Assembly (NCBI RefSeq): GCF_003113895.1
Contig: NZ_BDUD01000001.1
Span: 62,001-126,000, forward strand
Origin: Nostoc commune NIES-4072
GTDB lineage: Bacteria > Cyanobacteriota > Cyanobacteriia > Cyanobacteriales > Nostocaceae
Reading direction: 5' to 3'
DNA length: 64,000 bases
Part shown: positions 54,599 to 63,424 of the stretch, one piece after another
Position numbering within the stretch: the stretch's first letter is position 1
How the letters are laid out: each line of letters begins with the position of its first letter
Made by a program: the position numbers and the translations under genes
Notes under the pieces: model-generated
The model's database searches: none
Told to the model about the DNA's origin: nothing
Seen by the model: only the letters and a program-made list of their open reading frames with translations

Positions 54599-55603
54599 TT
54601 ATTTGAGAATTAAAGGGGGATATTTATCGATTTCGTTCATGAGGTATTTACTTAATAACCTCGCTTGAATTTCAAAAGATTCTTGGTAGGTGCATTTGTT
54701 TCCCATGACTGGATGTTTGAAATTCGATAGTTTCTTCTGTTGGTAGGCGCGAAGAAATGTATGCAATCCTTCTTTAGTTAAAGACACGGCACCACTGAGC
54801 GGTTCGGTGGTAAAGTCAGCTAGGGTTAGCGATCGCTTGTTAATCAGCGACAACACTACAGCATCGACTATTAAAGGACGAAATTCTTCCATTAAGTCTA
54901 AGGCTAGGGAAGGTCTACCATAACGCTCAACGTGTAAGTATCCTAGATAGGGATCGAAGCCGACAATATTTAAAGCACTTTGCACATCATGGCGTAGCAA
55001 TGAATACCCAAAACTCAGTAGGGCGTTAACTGGATCGGTTGGTGGGCGGCGGCGTCTGGCTTCAAAGCGAAATTCTGAGGTTTTGATTAGTTGTTGAAAG
55101 CAACCAAAATAGGCTGCACTACCAGCACCTTCTAAGCCTCTGAGGGAATCAATACTGCTAGTTTTTTCGATTGGTGCGATCGCGTTTTCCAATCGAGTGA
55201 TGTTATTATTCAAGTCAATATCAGGATGTTCTCGCTGAGTGCGAAGTAAGCTATGGCGGTAATTTTTCAATTTACCTCGCACAAATCCTCTGACTAAATG
55301 TATTGCTGGTTCTGATTCTCCCACAGCTTGCCATTGGGCTTTCCGAACAAAGATATTTTTGGTAACTTCTGGTTCTAAACGTCCTAAATATCTTCCGTTT
55401 TGTGTGAGAAATGTTAAACAAATGTGACGTTCTAAAAGTTCACTGACGACGGCGGGAGAAATAGTAGCCCGTCCTAGTACTACAATTCCCTCTATTTTAA
55501 TTAAAGGGATCTCTAAGATTGTTTTTTGTTCAGCTTTGACGGTGAGACGTTCGTCAACTTTACCGATAAAAGCATCGGCTTGTGTTACGTAAAGTGTTCC
55601 CAT
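54599..55603 (-). CDS. cas1: CRISPR-associated Cas1 (type I-D)
   Basis: 334 aa. N-terminal MGTLYVTQADAFIGKVDERL with beta-sandwich; metal residues in DSLRGLEGAGSAAYFGCFQQ (Glu), GYLHVERYGRPSLALDLMEE (His and Asp/Glu). It is the integrase subunit that cuts and joins spacer DNA into the array. Its sequence fits the cyanobacterial I-D/III group. Separated from cas4 by 170 bp holding a MITE. Confidence 0.93.
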   Translation of the reverse strand: MGTLYVTQADAFIGKVDERLTVKAEQKTILEIPLIKIEGIVVLGRATISPAVVSELLERHICLTFLTQNGRYLGRLEPEVTKNIFVRKAQWQAVGESEPAIHLVRGFVRGKLKNYRHSLLRTQREHPDIDLNNNITRLENAIAPIEKTSSIDSLRGLEGAGSAAYFGCFQQLIKTSEFRFEARRRRPPTDPVNALLSFGYSLLRHDVQSALNIVGFDPYLGYLHVERYGRPSLALDLMEEFRPLIVDAVVLSLINKRSLTLADFTTEPLSGAVSLTKEGLHTFLRAYQQKKLSNFKHPVMGNKCTYQESFEIQARLLSKYLMNEIDKYPPLILK

Positions 55604-55661
55604 TTTTGATGATTCCTAGTAATAATTAGAGATTGGGTAAATAGATTTATTGGGTATAATT

Positions 55662-55764
55662 AAATACGGTTAACAAGGGTTGTTGGTGTAGATGATTGGT
55701 CTTTCAAGACGTGATAAATCGCGTCTCTACATGATGGTTTTGTTGCTCATTCTGAACTGTATTA
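55662..55764. mobile_element. 103-bp MITE-like element, family 3 copy 2, between cas4 and cas1
   Basis: Ends TAAATACGGTTAA and (reverse complement) TAATACAGTTCA; the interior TGGTCTTTCAAGACGTGATA and ATCGCGTCTCTACA matches the copy at 27538-27639 with few changes. Confidence 0.8.
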
Positions 55765-55773
55765 GGGTATGAT

Positions 55774-56367
55774 TTAATTGACTTCTTGATAACTTTTGAC
55801 TTTATCGGTTGCTTTGGGCAAACATTGCGAATAAAGACTGCATCCTTGGCAGCGTTTGCTGTAGACTGGTTTTGGCATTGCTCCTGTTTCTAGGAGATTT
55901 GTCACAGATTGAATAGTAGCGATCGCACTTTGCCGTAACTCTGCATTAATCTCTACTAATTGCCGTTGATGGGAGTGGGCATAATAGATATATCCAGTAG
56001 TAACAGGTTGTCCTGTCATCTCTTCTAAACATAAGGCTTGGGCACAAACTTGTAACTCATCGTTATCCCATTCGCCTTTTCGCCCCCGTTTATATTCCAC
56101 TGGATAAACTTCACCTGATTCGGCTTCAATTAAATCAGATTTGCCGATGAGTTTATATTGCTCAGACTTTAGCCAAATTGCTCTAATTTGCCAAGTTTCT
56201 CCTCGCTGTATATCGCTTGTGGTGTGGACGCGATCGTGTAAAGTTGTGCCTTCAATTGTATATTGATTATCGTTAAATTCTCCTGCACAAAACATCCGCC
56301 AACAGCGATGCGGACAATAGGCATATTGATTCAATGCTGCAATAGAAATATATTCAGTTTGGTTCAT
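55774..56367 (-). CDS. cas4: CRISPR-associated Cas4
   Basis: 197 aa. N-terminal YAYCPHRCWRMFC and C-terminal CQGCSLYSQC supply the cysteines of an iron-sulfur cluster; the RecB-type nuclease motif is DLIEAESGEVYPVEYKRGRK (Asp, Glu-x-Lys). Cas4 trims prespacers and selects PAM-flanked ends for Cas1-Cas2. Start ATG 56367, 31 bp after cas6. Confidence 0.93.
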   Translation of the reverse strand: MNQTEYISIAALNQYAYCPHRCWRMFCAGEFNDNQYTIEGTTLHDRVHTTSDIQRGETWQIRAIWLKSEQYKLIGKSDLIEAESGEVYPVEYKRGRKGEWDNDELQVCAQALCLEEMTGQPVTTGYIYYAHSHQRQLVEINAELRQSAIATIQSVTNLLETGAMPKPVYSKRCQGCSLYSQCLPKATDKVKSYQEVN

Positions 56368-56398
56368 AACTTAGGTGGTTTTTAAATGATGTTTGAAA

Positions 56399-57256
56399 TT
56401 AGGGAGAATATAGCCGCCTTGCCATACCCATCCCCATAGTTGTTTTTCTCCCAACACCGCAATACAAAGCAAAATCAGCTAAAGCGTTAATTTGCTTAAT
56501 TTGTATTGGTTCAACTGTCCCTAAAATTTTATAAGTAACTTCGCCAAGAATGCCGATAAATTTGCTGCGAGAATCAGCTAATATTTCTGTGTGAATATTG
56601 ACAAATGAGGGAAATATTGACTCGATCGCAATCTGAGTAAATTCTATGCCACTGTACTTATTCCACCGCGAAAGTAGGGAATTGAAAACAGATTCTCTAG
56701 TAGGAAGGGTAGTATCATACTGTCCTTGACGGAAGGCGGTAGGTGTGCAGAAGCTAAGGTTAATGGAAGAATTGCGTAGGCGTAGCCCGTCGCAGACATC
56801 GCTAGCTTCTTCGTATAATTGAGCGTAAGTACTGGCATTTGCCCAAGGTTGAATAGATTGGGGTGTGCCTTGAATGCTGGTAATATACAAGTCAGCCGGG
56901 CCAAGATGCCAAGGGCGATTGGGATTAAGATTTAGCCAAAGTTGGGTAAGTTTGCCAAATAGAGTGTCATCTAATAAAGAGATGCGCCACCAACAAGGTG
57001 TTCCGGCGGGAATGGGTTGTTGATGTGAATATTGCAATTTAGATCCCCCTTTACCACCCTTCAAAAGGGGGGAATTAATTTGTAAAGGAGAAAGGGTGAA
57101 AGCTTTATCTGCGGTGGAATCGTGCAAGCGATCGCCCAATGTGCTATCTACAGAACTAACGAGGGTTAAAAATAAGGCGTGGAGATGTCTACCTGTAAGA
57201 TACTGTGGTGGAATAGGCGATTGAGGTAGCAAATTCAACACTAAACTATGAGGCAT
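56399..57256 (-). CDS. cas6: CRISPR-associated Cas6 endoribonuclease, with two repeat-derived insertions
   Basis: 285 aa RAMP fold that cuts pre-crRNA in the repeat. LVLNLLPQSPIPPQYLTGRH at the start, YITSIQGTPQSIQPW and the C-terminal glycine-rich loop LYCGVGRKTTMGMGMARR are diagnostic. About residues 61-70 (SPLLKGGKGG) are encoded by the dispersed repeat at 57042-57074, and SDVCDGLRLRNS by one at about 56783-56806. Both lie in loops, so it may still work. Its ATG (57256) overlaps the end of the 2OG/Fe(II) oxygenase gene by 11 nt. Confidence 0.9.
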   Translation of the reverse strand: MPHSLVLNLLPQSPIPPQYLTGRHLHALFLTLVSSVDSTLGDRLHDSTADKAFTLSPLQINSPLLKGGKGGSKLQYSHQQPIPAGTPCWWRISLLDDTLFGKLTQLWLNLNPNRPWHLGPADLYITSIQGTPQSIQPWANASTYAQLYEEASDVCDGLRLRNSSINLSFCTPTAFRQGQYDTTLPTRESVFNSLLSRWNKYSGIEFTQIAIESIFPSFVNIHTEILADSRSKFIGILGEVTYKILGTVEPIQIKQINALADFALYCGVGRKTTMGMGMARRLYSP

Positions 57257-57866
57257 ACTTTCTCTTTTTGGTTGTAGACTGAGTGATTCTTGACTCTACA
57301 GTGAACTCAGGGATTTCCTGGAGTTCAGTATCACTCAAACTATACTGTTCACAAACTAAACTTAAGCGATTTCCTGGGGTTTTGACTGCGTTAACCGAAT
57401 GGGTTAAATCACCTTGAAAATAAACTAAAGTATTGAATTGGGGCTTAATTTGCCCAAGTTGGCGTTTGTGCGATCGCAATACCAGTTCTCCCCCTTCCAT
57501 ATCCGCAGGTACGCGCACATAAAGCACACTCACAACCGCAGGCGGTTCAATGGTTTTGGAGTAGGAACGCAGGGAGCGATCGATATGCGGATCGACACGG
57601 GAGCCTTCTTTTAGCTGTAAAGGATTGAGGTAAAAAGCATTACAACTTGGTTGGAGAGCCAAATCTAGGTAAGGTTTGAAGTAGGGAAACTGCTGTTCTA
57701 CTTTTGCTAATCCAGAACGCTGAAATACTACAGAAAATCCTTTGGTGGCGACAAAATCGCGGTTGAGATTGTTGATAGCAAAGTAAGGACAAGCTTGGAT
57801 CTCTCCCCACAAGTTGTTTAGGTAATCGCTGGGAAACGCGTTGGTTTGTTGTTGATAGTGTTTCAC
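57246..57866 (-). CDS. 2-oxoglutarate/Fe(II)-dependent oxygenase coupled to cas6
   Basis: 206 aa, double-stranded beta-helix oxygenase of the prolyl-4-hydroxylase-like type. Iron ligands: His94 and Asp96 in RVDPHIDRS, His156 in DLTHSVNAV; 2-oxoglutarate arginine Arg167 in TPGNRLSLV. Other support: VVSVLYVRVPADMEGGELVL. It would hydroxylate a protein, nucleic acid or small molecule using O2. It is not a known core component of type I-D systems, yet its stop codon is inside the first codons of cas6 (11-nt overlap), so the two are probably translated together. It is the first gene of the downstream part of the cas operon, after the divergent small gene. Confidence 0.88.
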   Translation of the reverse strand: MKHYQQQTNAFPSDYLNNLWGEIQACPYFAINNLNRDFVATKGFSVVFQRSGLAKVEQQFPYFKPYLDLALQPSCNAFYLNPLQLKEGSRVDPHIDRSLRSYSKTIEPPAVVSVLYVRVPADMEGGELVLRSHKRQLGQIKPQFNTLVYFQGDLTHSVNAVKTPGNRLSLVCEQYSLSDTELQEIPEFTVESRITQSTTKKRKYAS

Positions 57867-57975
57867 TGGGGATAGAGGAGCGATCGCTAAATGTGGTTTC
57901 TAAAATTTTGAAGACTGTCGAGTGATGATAGTAGTATTCTTTTAAGTGAGAAAAACTACATAGCGAGAAAGACCA
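57867..57975. promoter_or_regulatory. probable divergent promoter within the cas locus
   Basis: 109 bp between the start of the 2OG oxygenase gene (minus) and the plus-strand small gene. AT-rich, with TAGTAGTATTCTTTT and a HIP1 site. It probably drives oxygenase-cas6-cas4-cas1-cas2 leftward and the small gene rightward. Confidence 0.45.
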
Positions 57976-58383
57976 ATGAGAATTGATGATTACAATACAG
58001 CAAAGGCACTAACTGAAAAACTGAAAGAGAACTTACCCATTAAAGCACGAGCCGGGAAGGAGTTTTTGAAGACATTAAAGCAAAAAGGAGTAAACGCCGA
58101 TCCAGACAGGGAGTTTGAAATTGATTTCGTTGGTTATTCAGGAGATGAAGGCGGGATTATGTGCGGACTAAAAGATCCAAATAATCCCGAAAGTAAAGAA
58201 AAATATGTTTCTTCTATTACTCACCTAAAGATTGATCCTAATCATCCTCTATCTGCTGAAGTGCAGACTTACCAACGCCAGCGAATACGTAAATTAATGT
58301 TGCAAGATTCCAGAGGTTTTAAAGCCGAGTTAATGACGATAGAGCCTCGAAAAAATAAAAGCCGTAGTAAAGGTTTTGGGTAA
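57976..58383 (+). CDS. unknown small protein on the opposite strand inside the cas operon
   Basis: 135 aa. MRIDDYNTAKALTEKLKENL, REFEIDFVGYSGDEGGIMCG and HLKIDPNHPLSAEVQTYQRQ; the C-terminus is basic (RKNKSRSKGFG). No domain recognised. A GAGAAAGA-type ribosome site precedes the ATG. It converges with csc1: the two stop codons are 4 bp apart. It splits the cas genes into two blocks. Its position is a sign of a CRISPR-related or regulatory role, but that is inference only. Confidence 0.7.
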   Translation: MRIDDYNTAKALTEKLKENLPIKARAGKEFLKTLKQKGVNADPDREFEIDFVGYSGDEGGIMCGLKDPNNPESKEKYVSSITHLKIDPNHPLSAEVQTYQRQRIRKLMLQDSRGFKAELMTIEPRKNKSRSKGFG

Positions 58384-58387
58384 ATAA

Positions 58388-59095
58388 TTAATTCCGAAAG
58401 CGATATTCCATCCGAACTGGGATTTTTAAGTTTTGAATGCCATCAAATTGATAGTATTGACCTCGCATTTGGACATTCTGAATTAAGCTAACTGGAGGCA
58501 TATTCACAACGTCATAGCTCATCACTTGATTGGTGAACATGACATCTAAAGGATTTAATGGATGGGTACAAGTGAATATACCTTCAGCAATTTTAGGCTT
58601 CGGTAATGGTTCAACCGTGACTTCAGCCTTGCTCATCCATTTACCCAAGCGAATCCACTTTGTTAGTTTGAGTTCTTTTTGGGAGATGACAAAAAACTCA
58701 AATTTACTTTCTGCTGCTATTTCTTTCGCTCTCCCAAAACTGGGGATATTTTTCTGGGTTTTCTCCATTTCAACGTGGTAGTTGTTATTAGCATACTTCC
58801 AGGTGTTGAGGATGGACGAATGATTGAGCGATCGCGCCGGAGTTACGTAAATTCCCTGTTGATTGAGTGGCGTTAAATGCTCCTCATATTTTGGCACTTG
58901 TTCGGGGCAAAAATAGCGATAAGAATGTTCTTCAGCAACGGTAGTAGAGTAGATTTGGCTATCAACTAATAAGAGTGCATAACAGAGAGCGTAATTGTGA
59001 ATTAGGGCTTCTGTTTCATACAATCGCCCGATTTCACGAGTTGCGTAATAAAGGCTGTCATGAAGTTCTATTTGACAACGGGAAATAAACACCAT
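58388..59095 (-). CDS. csc1: type I-D CRISPR-associated Csc1 (Cas5d)
   Basis: 235 aa. MVFISRCQIELHDSLYYATR then EIGRLYETEALIHNYALCYA is the usual Csc1 start; GIFTCTHPLNPLDV and the end PVRMEYRFRN fit as well. Csc1 is the Cas5-like subunit at the foot of the I-D Cascade complex, holding the 5' handle of the crRNA. Its ATG shares one base with the csc2 stop (TAATG), so the two are translationally coupled. Confidence 0.9.
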   Translation of the reverse strand: MVFISRCQIELHDSLYYATREIGRLYETEALIHNYALCYALLLVDSQIYSTTVAEEHSYRYFCPEQVPKYEEHLTPLNQQGIYVTPARSLNHSSILNTWKYANNNYHVEMEKTQKNIPSFGRAKEIAAESKFEFFVISQKELKLTKWIRLGKWMSKAEVTVEPLPKPKIAEGIFTCTHPLNPLDVMFTNQVMSYDVVNMPPVSLIQNVQMRGQYYQFDGIQNLKIPVRMEYRFRN

Positions 59096-60111
59096 TACTC
59101 TTTCCCCGCTTTAGCAGTAGTTTTCTTCTTGCTAATATGCTTCTTGGCATAATCTTTAGCTTCTGCATCAGCCTTCTGCAAAATTGCCTGAATTCCTTTC
59201 TCATTTCCTGTTAAAGTTTTGACTTCATTTATTAGGGATACAAAAGCATCACCAATAAAATCTGTGTGAACAATAAACTCGTCAGCCATTAACGCCTCAA
59301 TAGCATTTTTAGCAGCAGTAATTACATCATCTTCATCTAGTGGATCGGGAGCATTTAAAGTATTATTAGCCTTCATTTGGTCATATATTGCTTGAGTCCA
59401 ACGCAGATTACTAGTAATTTCTCCATCAGCAAATACAACGCCAATTAACTCATTTCTGACGCGACCTGTACGGGTAGTTTGCGCTCCATAATGACGAGTT
59501 CGCAGAATGTTATTAAAAACGTAAAGGAAGCTAGCTTCAGTGGGGTCTTTAAGTGTGACAATACTAGGAAAGAAAACTTGTGGTCTGATGTGGTCTTGTT
59601 CATTATATCGGCTAGCAACTTCACCTGGTTTAGAACCATTTTCTCCCTTAGAAGCCATTGTGCCATTTTCAAAAGGAGCATTAAGGGTGAAAGTTTCATG
59701 AGAATCATCGAAAGCTGTAATTGAAAATGCCGTATCTACTACAACCTTAGATTTTTCAGAACCAGAATCACCAATAGCAAATCCGTAAATAATGCAATCA
59801 GGATTATCCATTGCAAAACTCACGTTGTATTCGCATTCTTCAGCCGTCATTAAACCATAGTTACGCAGTAATTCCCGACCAACTAAACGCTCTGGTGTAG
59901 ATTGTTTACGCTTGAACATTGACAAACGGCTAATTGTGGTTTTATCTTTAACTCCTGCTCTTACCCGTGCTTTATTCAGTTCTGCATCTGTCTGGAATAA
60001 AGGATAAGATTCAGTAATCCGAACAGTGAGAAAGTGAGCATATTTACCCATTGGTTTGTAGGGAATTTCAGCTTGGAAGAATTTCGGTTCAACAGTTTTT
60101 AAAAGTGACAT
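59095..60111 (-). CDS. csc2: type I-D CRISPR-associated Csc2 (Cas7d)
   Basis: 338 aa. FFQAEIPYKPMGKYAHFLTV, RELLRNYGLMTAEECEYNVS and RQTTRTGRVRNE-like TRHYGAQTTRTGRVRNELIG are Csc2 hallmarks. It is the Cas7-like backbone subunit that binds the crRNA spacer. A lysine-rich tail (KKHISKKKTTAKAGKE) follows. It lies 48 bp after cas10d and shares one base with csc1. Confidence 0.9.
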   Translation of the reverse strand: MSLLKTVEPKFFQAEIPYKPMGKYAHFLTVRITESYPLFQTDAELNKARVRAGVKDKTTISRLSMFKRKQSTPERLVGRELLRNYGLMTAEECEYNVSFAMDNPDCIIYGFAIGDSGSEKSKVVVDTAFSITAFDDSHETFTLNAPFENGTMASKGENGSKPGEVASRYNEQDHIRPQVFFPSIVTLKDPTEASFLYVFNNILRTRHYGAQTTRTGRVRNELIGVVFADGEITSNLRWTQAIYDQMKANNTLNAPDPLDEDDVITAAKNAIEALMADEFIVHTDFIGDAFVSLINEVKTLTGNEKGIQAILQKADAEAKDYAKKHISKKKTTAKAGKE

Positions 60112-60159
60112 AATTTATCTCCACAGAATTATTTACTAGTTGTTTAGGCAAAATGGAAC

Positions 60160-63100
60160 TTATTGATTACCATCATCATTAGATTCAGTAGATTGTTCAT
60201 TTCTAGCTGAGTTTTCTTTGTCATCTTCTAAACGGTAAAGAAATTCACAAGTATGACGAATTAAGTTGACTTGACGACCAGTTAAACGAGCGCGATCACC
60301 TGCAAATGATTTCTCAAATACCTCGGTTACAAAATACCTCGCAAAATCTAAAACAGCTTGTCGTTCTTCTTCTCGTTTGCTCATGATCCAATGTCCTTCA
60401 GCAGTAGAAGCATGAACACGATCCATGAGTTTAAAAACTTCTGCTGCAACAGCCGCAACTAATGTTTCTCCCTGAAACACACTTGACTCAGCTTTGAGTA
60501 TAGTTTCAGCCGCAATATCAACTGGTTTCAACACAGCATTAGACTTAGGATTATAACGCTTATTCGCTCGGTAAAATCTGCGGTATAAATCTGTTAATTT
60601 CTTAGGATGATTCAGACTTGATGCTTCTCCCACAATTAATTGCTCCATATTAGTGTCATATTTCACATAAGGGTCAAAACAAGGATAAAAATGATAGGCA
60701 TAAAGCCGGATTTTTTCAATTCGTGCTGTTTCTGATCCTTGGTTACGCACCCAGCGATTGAGATAAGAAAAGACGTACAACGGACTGGTTTCAAAATCTT
60801 TAGCCAGTTCTGTAAATCTTCCCCAGTTGGCATCGTAACCAGACTTACCTTGCCTAGCATTCACATCTAAATGAATGGTATAAGCGGCGGTAAGCACATT
60901 TAAAGGTGCTGGGTATTGGATGCCGTTTTCGTTCCAGCCTTCGAGGATGTAGTCAAGACGGAAGCGATCGCGCCTTACTAAAGCCCGGAAAGCATGAGGC
61001 GCACTATCGAGGAAAACGCTTTCCTCAAATTCAGCGCCATCATTAAAAGGTGGAATTGGCGACTCTGAAACCACAGTTTTAACATCTAAAATCATCGGGA
61101 AAGCAAACGCTAACCAAGTTGGCATTACCCATGATTCTGTATCGGTGCTGTCTCTTCCAGGCGGGAGTGCCATGAAGTAAAATGTTAAAGGCTGGTCTTC
61201 AGGATAGGAAAGCTTAAAGGTGCGATCCTTGTCACGTTGGAGGTTTTCATCAATTAAGAAACTATCTACACTTTGGTAGCGATCGCGTCCCAAGTCTGCC
61301 TGTAAATCTTTACTGATAAAATGATTGCGAACGCTGGTATCAAAGCGAGTTTGAGCAATACCATTGTATGCTTTCTGCAAAAACTTATTAGTCTCTGGAG
61401 TAAAGTAATAAGTAGGATAAAAGTAGAGATAGCGATATTTACCATCTTCAAATCGCTTACCTACAGCTTGAGTTTGATTCATCAAGATTTGCCTCAGCAT
61501 CATCTCCACACCTGCAATACTGGAGATATTACGTTTAGCGTTAGAACCTCCTAACATTTGCTTGTTTGTATAAACTTGTGGCGTAAATAAAACTGCTGAT
61601 TCCATTTGCTCAGTAACCGTGTAAGCAGAATGAGAAATTGAGCAGATTAATTGTTTCCCTCGCCCTGCTTTTTTCGCAGCGTTGTAGTTTGCCAACTCCT
61701 TAAAAAAGATTTCGGCTTGGTCGGTAGGTGATTTTTGTCGCGTTTCATTTGGAAGCATAATCACGCGATCGCACCAATCCCTTAAATCTTTCCATTCATC
61801 AGGTAGTTTGTACTGATTAATGATTGGTTCAATAACTTCTATCCATCGATTAACCAGACTTTGACAAATTTCACGAACGTCTTCTTGTCCTGGATTACAT
61901 TTAAGGTATTGCGTTGCAATATAATACCAGTCATACGCTATGCCTCCAGTATCTTTAAGTTGCTGAAGTGCAATAATTTCAGATTTATACTCAGATAAAT
62001 TAAGAAAATCAATAGCTATCTCTGTTAGATTAATAGTTGGAATTGAAGGGAGTTCTTTGTTGTTTTTAATTAGGGCTTTAACTCTATCAAGATACTCTTT
62101 CCAAAATTTTCCAGTTATTAAAGCTCCTAACTCTGCCAAATGATCTATACGAATATCTTCTGCAAAATCGATTTCGATATTCTTAGCTAAAATACCTTTA
62201 CGCTGGAATTGAGCCAAATTAGTAGCTTTATCTGCTGCCTTGCTGGTTTTTACTTTACTCGGTACTGCATCAACAGTAAACTGCATTAAGCCTTTGATGT
62301 CGAGGAAGAGATTGTAGTAGTCAGCATATTTCATCCCAATATTTCCCCGACTAAATCCAACTTTTCGGAGTTGAAGTTGATTAGCGCAGAGTTGTTTTAT
62401 CGTATCAATAACGCGATCACCTAATCCTTCTCGACTAATTTTTGGAGCATCTTTTCTAGCTAAATAAATTACTCCTGTGGGTAGGTAAAGCAGTATTTCA
62501 TAGTAGGTTTGATCCTCAGTATTGAGGCTAGTATGTGCTTCCATTAAGGCATTATTAACTACATTAGTTAATACACCCCGGTTTTCAGCAATGCTGTGAT
62601 ATGTAAATTTTAGTTGTCCATCACTCAAATTATGTATAACTTCTTGGAGCCTAGAGTTCTCTGCGTCCTGGGGATGTTTAACAATTGAGGCGAGAGAATC
62701 AGCCAAACAAGTTAAATCAGACAGACTGCGAAGGGTACGGTCTTTGAGAAGAGGATTCAACCCAAATTCAGAAAAATTCCAGTTAGTATCCCAACGACGT
62801 TGAGCATTATAAGCCATACACAACAAATCATCTAGATACTCAGGGTAAGCTTCAGGATTTTCTGGATTTATAAAGTTATCTAGTCCTAACTGGTGAACTT
62901 TTTTATCAATAATTTCACGATGTTCTGCTAACGGCAACTTGCGGCAGTTTTCAGGTACATCAGGAAACTTTTCAAAATCATGTAAAATAAATCCAGCAAT
63001 TACTAATCTACGTTCTCGCTCTTTCACCACTCGCTGCACTGTGGTATTGAGTTTTTCTAAACGTTTCTCAATTAAATTTGCTGGGAATAATCCATTTAGT

Positions 63101-63408
63101 AAGTGAGTATTCAGCGATTGGTCAGCAGCGTTATCTCGTCTAACTTTAGTTTTCCCTTCTGCTTCTCGCTGTTGGTCAATTTCATCAAAAAACTTACCGC
63201 CTTTCGCCGTTACACCAATTGCTATCCGCAACAGATTTGGTAAAACATACTCACCAAAGTCTGCCATTACCTTATCATCTGGATTTTGAGCCTCAATTGC
63301 TTCTCGTAATAGCTTGAGTGTTAATAATTCGCCTTCGCTTTCAATAGTGCGGTTTGAAGAATCACCATCAAAACCAAAATCACCTGATAACCAATCATCA
63401 TTAGACAT
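60160..63408 (-). CDS. cas10d: type I-D CRISPR-associated Cas10d (Csc3)
   Basis: 1082 aa from ATG 63408; GGAG lies about 11 nt upstream, and an in-frame TTG at 63414 is less likely. An N-terminal HD nuclease domain has His102 in SLNTHLLNGLF and His143-Asp144 in FILHDFEKFPDVP. The long middle part matches the I-D large subunit, whose palm-like domain lacks the GGDD of type III Cas10; none is seen here. Cas10d recognises the PAM and cleaves target DNA in I-D systems. Acidic tail. The partner Cas3 is not in the window. Confidence 0.92.
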   Translation of the reverse strand: MSNDDWLSGDFGFDGDSSNRTIESEGELLTLKLLREAIEAQNPDDKVMADFGEYVLPNLLRIAIGVTAKGGKFFDEIDQQREAEGKTKVRRDNAADQSLNTHLLNGLFPANLIEKRLEKLNTTVQRVVKERERRLVIAGFILHDFEKFPDVPENCRKLPLAEHREIIDKKVHQLGLDNFINPENPEAYPEYLDDLLCMAYNAQRRWDTNWNFSEFGLNPLLKDRTLRSLSDLTCLADSLASIVKHPQDAENSRLQEVIHNLSDGQLKFTYHSIAENRGVLTNVVNNALMEAHTSLNTEDQTYYEILLYLPTGVIYLARKDAPKISREGLGDRVIDTIKQLCANQLQLRKVGFSRGNIGMKYADYYNLFLDIKGLMQFTVDAVPSKVKTSKAADKATNLAQFQRKGILAKNIEIDFAEDIRIDHLAELGALITGKFWKEYLDRVKALIKNNKELPSIPTINLTEIAIDFLNLSEYKSEIIALQQLKDTGGIAYDWYYIATQYLKCNPGQEDVREICQSLVNRWIEVIEPIINQYKLPDEWKDLRDWCDRVIMLPNETRQKSPTDQAEIFFKELANYNAAKKAGRGKQLICSISHSAYTVTEQMESAVLFTPQVYTNKQMLGGSNAKRNISSIAGVEMMLRQILMNQTQAVGKRFEDGKYRYLYFYPTYYFTPETNKFLQKAYNGIAQTRFDTSVRNHFISKDLQADLGRDRYQSVDSFLIDENLQRDKDRTFKLSYPEDQPLTFYFMALPPGRDSTDTESWVMPTWLAFAFPMILDVKTVVSESPIPPFNDGAEFEESVFLDSAPHAFRALVRRDRFRLDYILEGWNENGIQYPAPLNVLTAAYTIHLDVNARQGKSGYDANWGRFTELAKDFETSPLYVFSYLNRWVRNQGSETARIEKIRLYAYHFYPCFDPYVKYDTNMEQLIVGEASSLNHPKKLTDLYRRFYRANKRYNPKSNAVLKPVDIAAETILKAESSVFQGETLVAAVAAEVFKLMDRVHASTAEGHWIMSKREEERQAVLDFARYFVTEVFEKSFAGDRARLTGRQVNLIRHTCEFLYRLEDDKENSARNEQSTESNDDGNQ

Positions 63409-63424
63409 TTTCAAACTCCATTTT

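Noticed and set aside
60160..63408. type III Cas10 with cyclic-oligoadenylate synthesis
   Set aside because: No GGDD palm motif; csc1/csc2 neighbours and the HD domain fit Cas10d of type I-D.
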